Counted from the first letter of the stretch, positions 16,600-25,182 are shown. The stretch: 64,000 nucleotides of DNA from an uncultured Winogradskyella sp. (GCF_947498345.1 NZ_CANMJY010000006.1:186001-250000), one strand, 5' to 3'. Notes: a model not told the origin generated them from the sequence alone. Program-made: numbers and translations.

Positions 16600-17337
16600 A
16601 TGAGTTTACGAAATTTTAAAACATCTAATCCGGTTTTTAACGGTTACTTTTGGGACGATGGTAAGTCATCTACAAAAACTATGTCTGTAACAGGCATCTT
16701 TTTTAAATCCATGTTTGGTATTTTAATTATTGCTGCTATTACTGCCTATCTCTGGAAACTAAATGAAGCTGGCACACCAATGCGCTGGTTTACACTTGGT
16801 GGTATGTTAGGTGCTATTGTAATGAGTATTTTAATTTCCGTACGCCAAAATTGGGCTCCTTTTTTAGTACCCCTTTATATAGTTGCAAAAGGGTTCTTTT
16901 TAGGTGGGTTTTCGTCATATGCTCATCGAAACTTCCCCGAATTACCTTACCAGGCTATTGGTGTTACCATAATTACTTTTTTTGTAATGCTTTTGTTATA
17001 CCAACTTAGAATCATTGTTGTTACCAAAAAACTGCGAAGTGTTATCATTACTGCAACTGTTAGTATTATGGTAGTGTATCTGATTTCCTGGATTTTGAGC
17101 TTCTTTGGTATAAAAACCTACATATGGGGAACATCTTGGTTCGCCATTGTTTTCAATGTATTGGCTGCCATTGTTGCATCCTTTGCTTTGCTTTTAGACT
17201 TTGATTATATAGAACGTTATAAACATAAAGCTCCGAAGCAAAAAGAGTGGTTAGCAACCTGGGGGCTTTTAGCAACACTTATTTGGCTCTATGTAGAAGT
17301 ATTACGATTAATGCAAAAGTTGGCGATACGGTTTTAA
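16600..17337 (+). CDS. Bax inhibitor-1 / YccA family membrane protein
   Basis: A 245-residue integral membrane protein with seven hydrophobic segments, of the BI-1-like (TMBIM) family related to bacterial YetJ/YccA. Family features include the ending LLLDFDYIERYKHKAPKQKEWLATWGLLATLIWLYVEVLRL, whose acidic pair in LDFDYIE fits the family's pH-sensitive site. Homologues are pH-dependent calcium leak channels or modulators of membrane proteases. It starts straight after the barrel gene and its stop overlaps the convergent lipoprotein gene by 4 nt. Confidence 0.9.
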   Translation: MSLRNFKTSNPVFNGYFWDDGKSSTKTMSVTGIFFKSMFGILIIAAITAYLWKLNEAGTPMRWFTLGGMLGAIVMSILISVRQNWAPFLVPLYIVAKGFFLGGFSSYAHRNFPELPYQAIGVTIITFFVMLLLYQLRIIVVTKKLRSVIITATVSIMVVYLISWILSFFGIKTYIWGTSWFAIVFNVLAAIVASFALLLDFDYIERYKHKAPKQKEWLATWGLLATLIWLYVEVLRLMQKLAIRF

Positions 17338-17810
17338 TCAATTTTTACAATAACAGGCAATTCAAAAACAGTAGTAACCTGTTGGCCTCTTTTTATAGCT
17401 GGATATATTTTAGGAATAGTTTTTAAACTTTCGCGTAGTAAGCTATCAATTTCAGGTATTTGAATTTGTGTTTCTGATTTTACAGCAATGCTTTCTACTT
17501 CTAAAAGCCCCTTATTATCAATAATAAGTTTTAATCGAATAGTATCATTAACATCTTCTGTCACTATAATATTTTGTACTTCTAAATAATGATTAACACT
17601 AGTTAATAACGTATTTTGAAAACAAAGTCTGCTGTCTTCTTTTGCTGTAATAGAATCGCAATTGCTAAAGGTAGGGTAGGTGTCTACATCATTCCAATTG
17701 AAAGCTTGCAGTTCTTCTTCTAATAAGTCTTTAGAGTTAACTTTTTTCTTTTCAAAATAACTACACGAGCTTACGAATACTAAAATAAAAAGAAAAGCAA
17801 TTGGTTTCAT
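17334..17810 (-). CDS. TonB C-terminal-like lipoprotein
   Basis: A 158-residue lipoprotein with lipobox VSSC (Cys near residue 16). The rest resembles the C-terminal periplasmic domain of energy transducer TonB, in the same form as the two modules of the M56 protein upstream: a Cys-containing start (FSNCDS..RLCF), a central LIIDNKGL segment and a final FELPVIV strand. The ATG at 17810 is preferred to a GTG two codons earlier. It lies downstream of the M56/TPR genes on the same strand, so it probably belongs to that unit. Lacking a membrane helix, it is unlikely to energise transport by itself. Confidence 0.7.
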   Translation of the reverse strand: MKPIAFLFILVFVSSCSYFEKKKVNSKDLLEEELQAFNWNDVDTYPTFSNCDSITAKEDSRLCFQNTLLTSVNHYLEVQNIIVTEDVNDTIRLKLIIDNKGLLEVESIAVKSETQIQIPEIDSLLRESLKTIPKIYPAIKRGQQVTTVFELPVIVKID

Positions 17811-17850
17811 TAGCACATTTTGATACCGAAATGTACGATTTTTTGAAATT

Positions 17851-18984
17851 TTAGTCCTCTTGCAAGAATTTTTCTTCTTTAAGTTGTTTCAACCGATCTT
17901 CAGCAAATCGCTTAAATATTGACTTTTCATGTTTTTTAATATAGTCCTTATACATCTTAATTTTAGTATTCGTATCCTCATAATACTCATCTTTGGTTCT
18001 AATGATATAAAATTCTATCATCTCATCAGACGGATCCTCCTTTAATGCTTTTTGATACGCTTTTATAGCTTGCTCATATTTTTTCTGACGGTTTAATACA
18101 TAAGCCAAGCGCTTGTACTCATGTGACAAAGGCCTATCCATTATCTTTAAAGCTTTTGATATATATTCTTCGGCCTTTTCAAATTTATGCAAACGTTCAT
18201 AGTAATTACCAATAACATAAATAGCATTAGCATCATAAGGATTGTATTTTAAAGCCTCTTCTCTGTGAGCAATAGCGTCTTCATAATCTGAATTCTGCGC
18301 ATAACTCAGGCTTAGTTTTTCATGAATAAACTCAGATTCTTCACCAAGGTCTAACAACTTGTTAAACCACACTACGGAATGTGTATGATAATCTTGATGG
18401 TAATACGTTTAGGCTTTAAGGCTTATGAGTTCTACATTATTGGTATAACTTTCGAGTCCTATATCGATGTAATAATGTGCCGTTTGATATTTTCGTTTTA
18501 CAAGATAGTGCTTAGCTATTTTAAATATTGCTTTTTGGTGTGTTGAGTCTAAATTAAACGCCTTTGTATATGCATTTAACGATGCACTATCCTTTTGTTT
18601 TTCTAACACTATACCTAATTCATAATGAGAATTTGGGTTAAGGCTATCCTTAATAATCAAGGACTTAAAGAGTATCTCAGCTTGCTTATAATCTCTTGTG
18701 TTTCTTAACAACTTAGCATACTCATATTTTAAAAGTATATTTTCCGGGTTAGTAGTTATCGCTTTTTTATAATTTACCAAACCCTCACCATAGTTACCAA
18801 TAGCAACATAGGCCTTTGCAATTTTATCATAAACTTCATTAGGGTTTTTAACGGACTTATAGACTTCAATAGCCTTAGAATAATTTCCAAGAGCATAGAG
18901 TTCATCAGCTTTTTGTTCAATATTCTGAGTAAAAACCAACTTAGTAATGGCACATAAAAGAGCTGTAAACAGGTTTTTTTTCAT
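17851..18984 (-). pseudogene. TPR-repeat protein gene split by an in-frame stop
   Basis: Two fragments lie in the same reading frame: 18984-18409 (191 residues, signal peptide then TPR repeats) and a continuation to 17851. They are separated only by a TAA codon at 18411-18409. The codons after it keep reading well (TYYHQDYHTHSVVWFNKLLD) into further TPR repeats, so the intact protein would have about 377 residues. The downstream part has no good start; its first possible start is a GTG at 18372. The gene begins directly after the M56 stop (TAG then ATG). TPR proteins are protein-interaction scaffolds; here it would be periplasmic. A recent nonsense mutation, a sequencing error or stop readthrough could each explain it. 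Confidence 0.75.
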
Positions 18985-20859
18985 CTAAATCTTATTCTTT
19001 TCATCATTTACAATTTGAAATACAATTGGTAAACTATATGTTACATCTACTTTTTTATTGTTATATTCCCCAGGAATAAACTGTGGAAGTAAACTAATAA
19101 CTCTTGTGGCTTCTCCATCTAATTTTTCATGAGGTGAACGTACCTTTATACTTTTCACCAAACCTCTTTTATCTATTGTAAAGCCTAAAAAAATACGTTG
19201 TTTTCCATCTGATAGGTCTAATGTTTTTGGCAAGTCTTTATTAAAGTTTAGATTGACAAAGGCTGCTACAGCTTGAGAGGTACATTTCTTTCGTTCCGCT
19301 TCAATCTTAATGTTTTTACACTCTGGATGTATAGGTGCTGTTTCAATAACTGAAAAAGATATTTCTTGAAGATTAGTAGAATCTTTCTTCGGCAAATTTT
19401 GAATAAATCTCTTATAATTCGGAGTAGTTGGATCTACAGTATTATCTTCTGTAATTTGAAACACAATTGGTAATGAATACGGTACAGTTACCAAATTTCC
19501 TTTTTGTCTTCCAGGAATAAATTGTGGTAGCGTTTTTATAACACGTATTGCTTCATCTTCTAATTCTTGCCTTGACGCTCTAGCTCTAACATCCTTAACA
19601 AGTCCTTTCTTATCAATTTTAAAAGACACAAATATGCGTTGTCTACCATCTAATTTTAATGAATCTGCTATACCTTTATTGAATTTACTATTAACATGCT
19701 TAGCAATAAAATCACTCATGCATCTTTTTCGCTCAGCATTAGTTAGCAAATCTTTACAGTTTGTTGTTGTAGGCACTTCTTCAATAATACTAAATGGTAT
19801 TTCTACTGACTCTATTTCTTTAGTAATAGCATTAGGTTTGTTTGGGCTTACAACAACTGAATCTATCTGTAAGGTAGATTGTGATTGACCATTAGTAATT
19901 ATTATTTTTCTATAAGAATCATCCTTTTTTATCAATTCTTTTGATATCGCAGTCTCTTGGTTTTCGTTTTTTTCTTGAGCTCTAACTTCAGTTGATGTGT
20001 ATATCAGCATAGATAATACAACAGGTATTAAAACCGTGTACTTTATAAGATTAATCTGCTTTGATCTTGATTTCTGAAGCATTTTTATTCGTTTTTTGAT
20101 TAATGATTTTTTGAAAAATGTATTGGTAAATGAGATGTTATTAACATCAAATATTTGATTGAGTAAACTTTGATAATATTCGCTTTTACCATTTTGTTTC
20201 ACAGCTTTAGCATCGGCAATATACTCGTGTAACTCCTTAATTCTATTTTGATAGATATAAATTAATGGGTTAAACCAAAATGCAATTCTTAAGATTTCAA
20301 AGACTAGTAAATCTAAGGTATGCCATTGTTTAACATGCACCAACTCGTGTTTGTAAATCGTTATTTTCTCTGATTCAGAAATACGGTCCCCCAGAAAAAT
20401 GGTATTAAAAAAAGAAAATGCAGCACTACTCTTTATTAATTGAACAATAAGCACATTACCTTTCCAACGTTTTGGATTAACTCTTTTTAACCAATACAGT
20501 TTTGAAATCTTAAGCATAAAAAATAATGCAGCCACAGCTATACCAATATATAAGACGATTTGCCATACAGGAGTCTGTGGTTGTTCTATGATAATACCTG
20601 ATTGTGCTGCCACTAAAACCTCATAATCAGAAGGCACTATTGTACCTATAAAAACCTCTGGTAATTGAATAACCATATCTTTAGTAGTTATTCGTTGCAA
20701 CTCAGCAAGTTTAACAAATGGCAAGACCAGAGATAATACAGATGTAGCCATTAAATAAAGCCTATTGTAATTAAAGAAGGTTTCTCGTTTTAAAAACAAA
20801 TCATAAACCAATAAAAACAAGGCCTGAAATGCTATAATTTGAAGTATTGTATATAACAT
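18985..20859 (-). CDS. M56 (BlaR1/MecR1-type) metallopeptidase with two TonB-like domains
   Basis: A 624-residue inner-membrane sensor-protease. N-terminal membrane helices (about 1-20, 32-50, 100-120) surround a gluzincin site: HELVH at residues 171-175 and a downstream ELHEYIADA carrying the third zinc ligand. Another helix lies near 270-290. The periplasmic part carries two tandem copies of a TonB C-terminal-like module (about 370-475 and 510-615), each with a Cys..ERKRC start, a KKGLVK centre and a SLPIVFQI end. In the Bla/Mec system such a protease senses a signal and inactivates BlaI. The blaI-like gene lies 2 bp upstream, so this is a BlaI/M56 pair with an altered sensor domain in place of a penicillin-binding domain. 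Confidence 0.9.
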   Translation of the reverse strand: MLYTILQIIAFQALFLLVYDLFLKRETFFNYNRLYLMATSVLSLVLPFVKLAELQRITTKDMVIQLPEVFIGTIVPSDYEVLVAAQSGIIIEQPQTPVWQIVLYIGIAVAALFFMLKISKLYWLKRVNPKRWKGNVLIVQLIKSSAAFSFFNTIFLGDRISESEKITIYKHELVHVKQWHTLDLLVFEILRIAFWFNPLIYIYQNRIKELHEYIADAKAVKQNGKSEYYQSLLNQIFDVNNISFTNTFFKKSLIKKRIKMLQKSRSKQINLIKYTVLIPVVLSMLIYTSTEVRAQEKNENQETAISKELIKKDDSYRKIIITNGQSQSTLQIDSVVVSPNKPNAITKEIESVEIPFSIIEEVPTTTNCKDLLTNAERKRCMSDFIAKHVNSKFNKGIADSLKLDGRQRIFVSFKIDKKGLVKDVRARASRQELEDEAIRVIKTLPQFIPGRQKGNLVTVPYSLPIVFQITEDNTVDPTTPNYKRFIQNLPKKDSTNLQEISFSVIETAPIHPECKNIKIEAERKKCTSQAVAAFVNLNFNKDLPKTLDLSDGKQRIFLGFTIDKRGLVKSIKVRSPHEKLDGEATRVISLLPQFIPGEYNNKKVDVTYSLPIVFQIVNDEKNKI

Positions 20860-20861
20860 GA

Positions 20862-21221
20862 TTATTTGTTTTTATTAATCTCAATTAATAAAGTTTCAAT
20901 ATCCTTTACATCAACATTATTCTTTTTTACAAAAAAAGAAACCATACTCTCAAAAGACCCTTGAAAATAATTATCTACTAATTTATTGATGGACTGATTA
21001 CTATAAGCTTCTTTCTCCACAATCGGAAAATAAATATGACCTTTTCCTTGCTTTTCGTAATCTACAAAGCCTTTAGATTCTAATATCCTAACAATTGTAG
21101 AAACTGTATTGTAAGCTGGTTTAGGTTCTGGTAAAATTTTGATTAAAGATTTTACATTAGCTTTTTTCAGCTGCCATAAGGCTTGCATAATCTCCTCTTC
21201 TGCTTTTGTGAGTTGTTTCAT
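20862..21221 (-). CDS. BlaI/MecI/CopY-family transcriptional repressor
   Basis: A 119-residue winged-helix repressor of the Penicillinase_R family, of usual length. It has the start KQLTKAEEEIMQALWQLKKANVKSL, the recognition-helix segment PAYNTVSTIVRILESKGFV and a C-terminal dimerisation part. Such repressors bind inverted repeats and are cleaved when the paired M56 protease is activated. It is the first gene of the unit and a perfect 40-bp palindrome lies 16 bp before its ATG, presumably its own operator. Confidence 0.95.
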   Translation of the reverse strand: MKQLTKAEEEIMQALWQLKKANVKSLIKILPEPKPAYNTVSTIVRILESKGFVDYEKQGKGHIYFPIVEKEAYSNQSINKLVDNYFQGSFESMVSFFVKKNNVDVKDIETLLIEINKNK

Positions 21222-21236
21222 AATTCAGTATTCAAA

Positions 21237-21276
21237 TATAACTAAATTTTTAGTTTAAACTAAAAATTTAGTTATA
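21237..21276. promoter_or_regulatory. Perfect 40-bp palindrome, probable BlaI operator
   Basis: The 20 bases on each side of the axis between 21256 and 21257 are exact inverse complements. Each arm itself holds a smaller dyad, AACTAAA-N2-TTTAGTT, so two adjacent repressor dimers could bind. It lies between the blaI-like gene (start 21221) and the divergent DUF456 gene (start 21329) and could repress both. Confidence 0.75.
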
Positions 21277-21328
21277 AATGTAACAACATCCTACTTTTAG
21301 CATCATATAATAAATTTAAACTATTTAC

Positions 21329-21826
21329 ATGGAACTATTTTTAGTGCTCCTTGCGCTACTATTAATGTTATTAGGAATTATAGGAAGTTTTTTACCTATT
21401 TTACCAGGACCGTTAACCAGTTGGTTAGGTCTTTTAGTATTGCACTTTACTGATGGAGTCGAGTTGAGCAATACTTTTTTAATTAGTACGCTAATCGTCG
21501 CTGTATTTATATACGTATTAGACTATATAATTCCTGCTATAGGTACTAAACGTTTTGGTGGTAGTAAAGCTGGTATGATTGGTACCACGCTTGGTCTAAT
21601 TATTGGTTTGTTCTCCCCAATACCATTTGGAATTATTGTTGGTCCTTTTGTAGGTGCACTGATTGGCGAAATGATTCATCGAAATGACATGAAAAAAGCT
21701 TTAAAAGCAGCTTTTGGATCTTTTTTAGGCTTTGTTGCCTCTACGTTTTTAAAATTCATTGTAGCTGTAATTTTCCTTGGTTTTTTTATTGTAAAACTAT
21801 CAGAGCACAATACCAATTTCTTCTAA
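21329..21826 (+). CDS. DUF456 family membrane protein
   Basis: A 165-residue, very hydrophobic protein with four or five membrane helices and the DUF456 features: an early GSFLPILPGPLTSWLGL turn, the DYIIPAIGTKRFGGSKAG loop and a Gly-rich GTTLGLIIGL stretch. The function of the family is not established. It is transcribed divergently from the BlaI/M56 unit and shares the palindrome-bearing intergenic region. A terminator follows the stop by about 7 bp. Confidence 0.85.
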   Translation: MELFLVLLALLLMLLGIIGSFLPILPGPLTSWLGLLVLHFTDGVELSNTFLISTLIVAVFIYVLDYIIPAIGTKRFGGSKAGMIGTTLGLIIGLFSPIPFGIIVGPFVGALIGEMIHRNDMKKALKAAFGSFLGFVASTFLKFIVAVIFLGFFIVKLSEHNTNFF

Positions 21827-21829
21827 AAG

Positions 21830-21924
21830 AAAAAACCTAGTAACTTTAGATGTTACTAGGTTTAATTTTCTTGCTATTAACTCAACAATTACTTAAGAGG
21901 GATTAATTAATTCTTGTTGACTTA
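21830..21924 (-). ncRNA. Candidate small RNA B, downstream of the NarL-type regulator
   Basis: On the minus strand a weak -7 box (TACTTTTA, 21935 to 21928) predicts a start near 21924. About 90 nt later the transcript would end in a hairpin (stem CCTAGTAAC / GTTACTAGG) followed by TTTTTTC. No ATG occurs inside. The motif TTGAGTTAATAGCAAGA just before the hairpin matches candidate small RNA A at 16 of 17 bases. Two operator-like repeats (21954-21995) fill the -30 to -71 region, and no TTG -33 element is present. It could otherwise be the 3' end of the response-regulator mRNA. Confidence 0.5.
21833..21863. terminator. Bidirectional rho-independent terminator
   Basis: A 9-bp stem (CCTAGTAAC / GTTACTAGG) with A-rich sequence on the left and T residues on the right on both strands. 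It serves the DUF456 gene on the plus strand and the small RNA or regulator transcript on the minus strand. Confidence 0.8.
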
Positions 21925-21953
21925 GTGTAAAAGTAAATAACTGATTGGACTTT

Positions 21954-21995
21954 TTGTTGCGGAAAAACCGTAGACTTGTTGCGGAAAAACCGTAG
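21954..21995. repeat. Tandem 20-bp operator-like repeat, 22-bp period
   Basis: TTGTTGCGGAAAAACCGTAG occurs twice, starting at 21954 and 21976, with complete identity. Each copy holds a near-palindrome TGCGG-N5-CCGTA. They lie immediately upstream of the predicted minus-strand promoter for small RNA B and downstream of the NarL-type regulator gene, whose product is the obvious candidate binder. Confidence 0.7.
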
Positions 21996-22063
21996 TTTTC
22001 AGCATTGAAAGGGGGTTACAGCCTATTTTTTACTTCAATTAATCAGTGTTTTTTTCATTTTTT

Positions 22064-22732
22064 CTACAGATAACCTTTTTCTCTGGCTTCTTCTAGTAAA
22101 GTTTCGTCTTTACCATCTGTAACTGAAAATAATAATTTTAATTGTTTTTTTCGTTTTTCGATAGCACTTGTAGATAACGGAATATACTCGCTTAGGCTTT
22201 TGGTTTTTATGCCCTGAGACAATAAATGTAGAATTTTTCTATTAACGTCATCAACATATATCTCGCTCCTAATAGTTTTTTTTACGTAGTTGCTTACTGT
22301 ACTACTATAATAGGGAGGATATCTTAAAATTTGCTGAAATGCATCAGCCAATTCCATAGACGTCAAATCACTTTTGATTAGAAATCCATCTGGGTTTATT
22401 TCTTTAATAATATTATGAATGCGAAACGATTCATTAAACATGGTAAGGATTATAATCTTAGCATCTGGCAACACTTTCTTTGCTAAAAGTGCCAGGTCCT
22501 CACCAGAGGCGTATCTCCCATCTTCAGAAGGCGGTAAGCTAATATCAAAAAAACACACATCGTAAGGAGTATCCTTAGAAGCTCTATTAATCATTAATTG
22601 TGCTGTATCACAATTATTAGCTGTGTCAATTAGCAAGGTTTGGTCGTCTTCTTTTGTTGCCATTAATACATTTTGGTAGCCCTCTATAATTATTGGGTGA
22701 TCATCTACCATTAAAATGTTAATATGTTTCAT
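22064..22732 (-). CDS. NarL/FixJ-type response regulator
   Basis: A 222-residue response regulator. The receiver has the acidic residues 10-11 and phosphoacceptor Asp63 (CFFDISLPP), followed by a ten-residue insertion (SEDGRYASGE) that widens the loop after the active site. A LuxR-type HTH lies at about 155-215, with the VNRKILHLLSQGIKTKSLSEYIPLSTSAIEKRK segment. The HTH is somewhat unusual, without the classic TxREREVL start. The kinase gene is upstream by 85 bp on the same strand. Two identical 20-bp repeats downstream of the gene are candidate binding sites. Confidence 0.9.
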   Translation of the reverse strand: MKHINILMVDDHPIIIEGYQNVLMATKEDDQTLLIDTANNCDTAQLMINRASKDTPYDVCFFDISLPPSEDGRYASGEDLALLAKKVLPDAKIIILTMFNESFRIHNIIKEINPDGFLIKSDLTSMELADAFQQILRYPPYYSSTVSNYVKKTIRSEIYVDDVNRKILHLLSQGIKTKSLSEYIPLSTSAIEKRKKQLKLLFSVTDGKDETLLEEAREKGYL

Positions 22733-22817
22733 CTGTTTTTATATTCAAAATGTTAGGGGACAGATGCAATTCGTCATTAGTTATCTACTAAAAACTTAAG
22801 ATATATTATGACGCATT

Positions 22818-24848
22818 TCATGTCGATTGGTTTATGTAGGGAATCTTAACATTAACAATTGTACCATTACCAGATTGAGAGGTAAAGGTGATTTTTCCAT
22901 TAATGTCCTCAACGCGAGACGTCATGTTTTTTAAACCAATGCCTTTTTTGCTTTTCGATGTGTCAAATCCCTCTCCATCATCGATGATGTCTAAGCAAAT
23001 TACACTTTTTTCTAATGAAATACTAATTTTTATAGCTTTAGCATTGGCATGTTTGTAAATATTTTGCATGGATTCTTGTATAATCCTGTAGATATTAATT
23101 TTAGTTTTATTGGGTACAATATCCCAACTGATATCATCTGTATAATCAAAATCATATTTTAACCCATAAGCTTGGGTCTGGTTTTCAATAAGTTCTGAAA
23201 CAATATCCATAAAACCTGTACCTGAGACAAAGTCTGTATTTAACTCATGAGAAATTTTACGAATATCTTCTTCTATAGTTTTAAGCTGACCAATATAATT
23301 TGCTCTGGTCATCATAGCCTCCTTCCCATCTTTAAAATTGATACTATCCAGACTTAAGCGTGTCCCGAAAAGGCGACCCAAAACACCATCATGCAATTCT
23401 TCTGAGATACGTTTCTTTTCTTGAGTTCTGGCTTCATCTACTTTGTCTTGTTGCCCTAGCATTAAGTTATAGATATCTTCGTTAGCTTTTTGCTGTACTT
23501 GTATGAGTTTTAACTTTCTGTTTTTGGCACGTTGAGAAATTACCACGTATACAAGAACCGCAGTCAATAATAGACCAACAGATAAAATGGCCAAATAAAA
23601 ATTCTCCTTAGAGATTTGTTCGTTTTCGGCTTCGAGTTGGTCGGTTTCGTATTTAACTCTGGCAAATTTATTTCCTACTGCTCTTTGCTCAATTTCAAGA
23701 CTATCAGATATCCTAATATGCTCTCTCAAAAAAGATTTTCCTTTCTCTCCTTCATAAACATGAGATAATGTTAATAAAACATCCATCTTATATTCATTAT
23801 TAGATATCCTATTAGAAATAGCTAGTGCTTCACTACCATATTTAATTACTAAATCTCTCTTATTATGGCTAAAGTAAAACTTAGCCATTTCTGAAGCCAC
23901 AGCCATGATTGTGAATTCATCGCTTAATTCCTTAGAAATTTCATATGCTTCTTTGAAGTAATTTTCTACAGTCTTAAACTTATAGTTCCCCGACTCAAAT
24001 TGTGTTTTAGCTATATTTATAATTATTGCTGGATAAAATGTAGGGTCTTCGTCATCGTATTCAGGTCTCAAAGGCAACAGATCTTCAAATAACTCCAAAG
24101 CTTTAGAGTAATTCCCCATAAGCCTATAAATATTAGCTTTATTATTTATTGAAAAAACTTCATTAATAAAACCATCTTCCATGTCTTTTGCATAAGAAAT
24201 TGATTTTTCGTAATACTCCAGAGCATTGTTATATTCTATAAGTTTTTCTGAATTTATAGCTAATAAATTATATAAACTCCAATATAGATCTAGTCTATCT
24301 TCAGACCTCTCCAGACGATTTAAAATTATTATTGCCTTGAACGCATCTTCTTCCGATCCAATATAGGCTCTTTCAAGCTGTTGAATATCCGCTAAGTAGT
24401 ATAGTGCTTCAGCTTTATTCTCTGAAATCTCTTTTGGCCCATAATATTCAAGTGCTTTAGAATAGAAAAAATATGCACTATCATTTTGTTGATTAAACCG
24501 ATAATAGGAGCCTAAATTTGAAGACGTAACTGTAATTGCATTTGTATCATTTAACTTTAAAGCTAGCTCATAGTTTTCTCTATTAAGTGGAACATATTTG
24601 TCATACTTTTCGTTGAAAAAATAAATTATAGACAAATTTCGCTGAACTCTTAAACTTATAGAGTCAACATTAATATCGTCAGCATATCTTAATGACTTCA
24701 AAGCATATTCCAACCTCTTATCTAAATCTAAATTAGTAGTCTTAGAAAGAAAATAGTACTTGCTTATCGAATCTAACTTCGCCTTTGATTGACTAAAGTT
24801 TAAACCAGTTGCTATAAAACATAAAAAAATAAATAATAATTGTTTCAA
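22818..24848 (-). CDS. TPR-containing sensor histidine kinase (NarX/DesK type)
   Basis: A 676-residue sensor kinase. It has a signal sequence (1-20), a large periplasmic region of TPR repeats (about 30-370), one membrane helix (about 405-425), a short coiled coil, the HisKA_3 motif with phosphoacceptor His in RISEELHDGVLGRLFG, and an HATPase domain with DDGEGFD and KKGIGLKNM boxes. The TPR region probably senses a periplasmic peptide or protein. The start is a TTG, chosen because it begins the signal sequence and lies about 17 nt after a perfect -7 box (24869-24876). It pairs with the NarL-type regulator that follows. Confidence 0.92.
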   Translation of the reverse strand: MKQLLFIFLCFIATGLNFSQSKAKLDSISKYYFLSKTTNLDLDKRLEYALKSLRYADDINVDSISLRVQRNLSIIYFFNEKYDKYVPLNRENYELALKLNDTNAITVTSSNLGSYYRFNQQNDSAYFFYSKALEYYGPKEISENKAEALYYLADIQQLERAYIGSEEDAFKAIIILNRLERSEDRLDLYWSLYNLLAINSEKLIEYNNALEYYEKSISYAKDMEDGFINEVFSINNKANIYRLMGNYSKALELFEDLLPLRPEYDDEDPTFYPAIIINIAKTQFESGNYKFKTVENYFKEAYEISKELSDEFTIMAVASEMAKFYFSHNKRDLVIKYGSEALAISNRISNNEYKMDVLLTLSHVYEGEKGKSFLREHIRISDSLEIEQRAVGNKFARVKYETDQLEAENEQISKENFYLAILSVGLLLTAVLVYVVISQRAKNRKLKLIQVQQKANEDIYNLMLGQQDKVDEARTQEKKRISEELHDGVLGRLFGTRLSLDSINFKDGKEAMMTRANYIGQLKTIEEDIRKISHELNTDFVSGTGFMDIVSELIENQTQAYGLKYDFDYTDDISWDIVPNKTKINIYRIIQESMQNIYKHANAKAIKISISLEKSVICLDIIDDGEGFDTSKSKKGIGLKNMTSRVEDINGKITFTSQSGNGTIVNVKIPYINQST

Positions 24849-24868
24849 ATATCAGTCTTTACTTTATT

Positions 24869-24876
24869 CAAAAATA
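24869..24876 (-). promoter_or_regulatory. -7 promoter box of the TPR kinase gene
   Basis: TATTTTTG on the minus strand is an exact TAnnTTTG match, giving a start near 24865 and a 17-nt leader to the TTG start codon. Confidence 0.5.
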
Positions 24877-24902
24877 GGCAAATCAAAATATATAACAACA
24901 AG

Positions 24903-24932
24903 AATAGCCCATGACTATTATCATGAGCTATC
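24903..24932 (-). terminator. Terminator-like hairpin after the small peptide gene
   Basis: A 12-bp stem, GATAGCTCATGA against TCATGGGCTATT on the minus strand with one G-U pair, and a 6-nt loop. The tail CTTGTTGTTATAT is only moderately T-rich. It separates the peptide gene from the kinase gene. Confidence 0.6.
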
Positions 24933-24953
24933 TTATATATAAAATAGATTTAT

Positions 24954-25121
24954 TTAAGCTTGAGACTTAAGCTTAGCTTTTTTCTTATTTACTACAAGCA
25001 AATCTTGAGGAGTGTATTCTTTATAAGTCGGTTCATCATTTACAATCTTATCAGATTGCACACCAGAAACAGTTAAGACTAATACTGCAACTAAGGCTAA
25101 AGTAATTTTTAGGGTTTTCAT
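24954..25121 (-). CDS. 55-residue secreted peptide, unknown
   Basis: A small gene that starts ATG at 25121 and encodes MKTLKITLALVAVLVLTVSG, a clean signal peptide, followed by a polar, Lys-rich tail (positions 21-55) ending KLKSQA. I do not recognise a family. It has its own promoter (-7 box TATATTTG at 25339-25346), a leader of about 210 nt with hairpins, and a terminator-like hairpin after it. It lies next to the TPR kinase/NarL regulator pair on the same strand. A role as a signal or accessory peptide for that system is only a guess. Confidence 0.6.
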   Translation of the reverse strand: MKTLKITLALVAVLVLTVSGVQSDKIVNDEPTYKEYTPQDLLVVNKKKAKLKSQA

Positions 25122-25165
25122 AAGTATCAATTTAGGGTTTATTAAATAGTCAATATTAAACTTGT

Positions 25166-25182
25166 GTAACGATAATCGTTAC
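25166..25182. promoter_or_regulatory. 17-bp perfect dyad in the peptide gene leader
   Basis: GTAACGAT-A-ATCGTTAC is an exact inverted repeat with a one-base centre, 45 bp upstream of the peptide ATG. A TAATATTG sequence nearby could be a second, imperfect -7 box, so the dyad may be an operator rather than an RNA hairpin. Confidence 0.5.

Noticed and set aside
17851-18372. Separate gene from GTG at 18372
   Set aside because: It continues the upstream TPR frame across a single TAA and has no independent start; treated as part of one broken gene.
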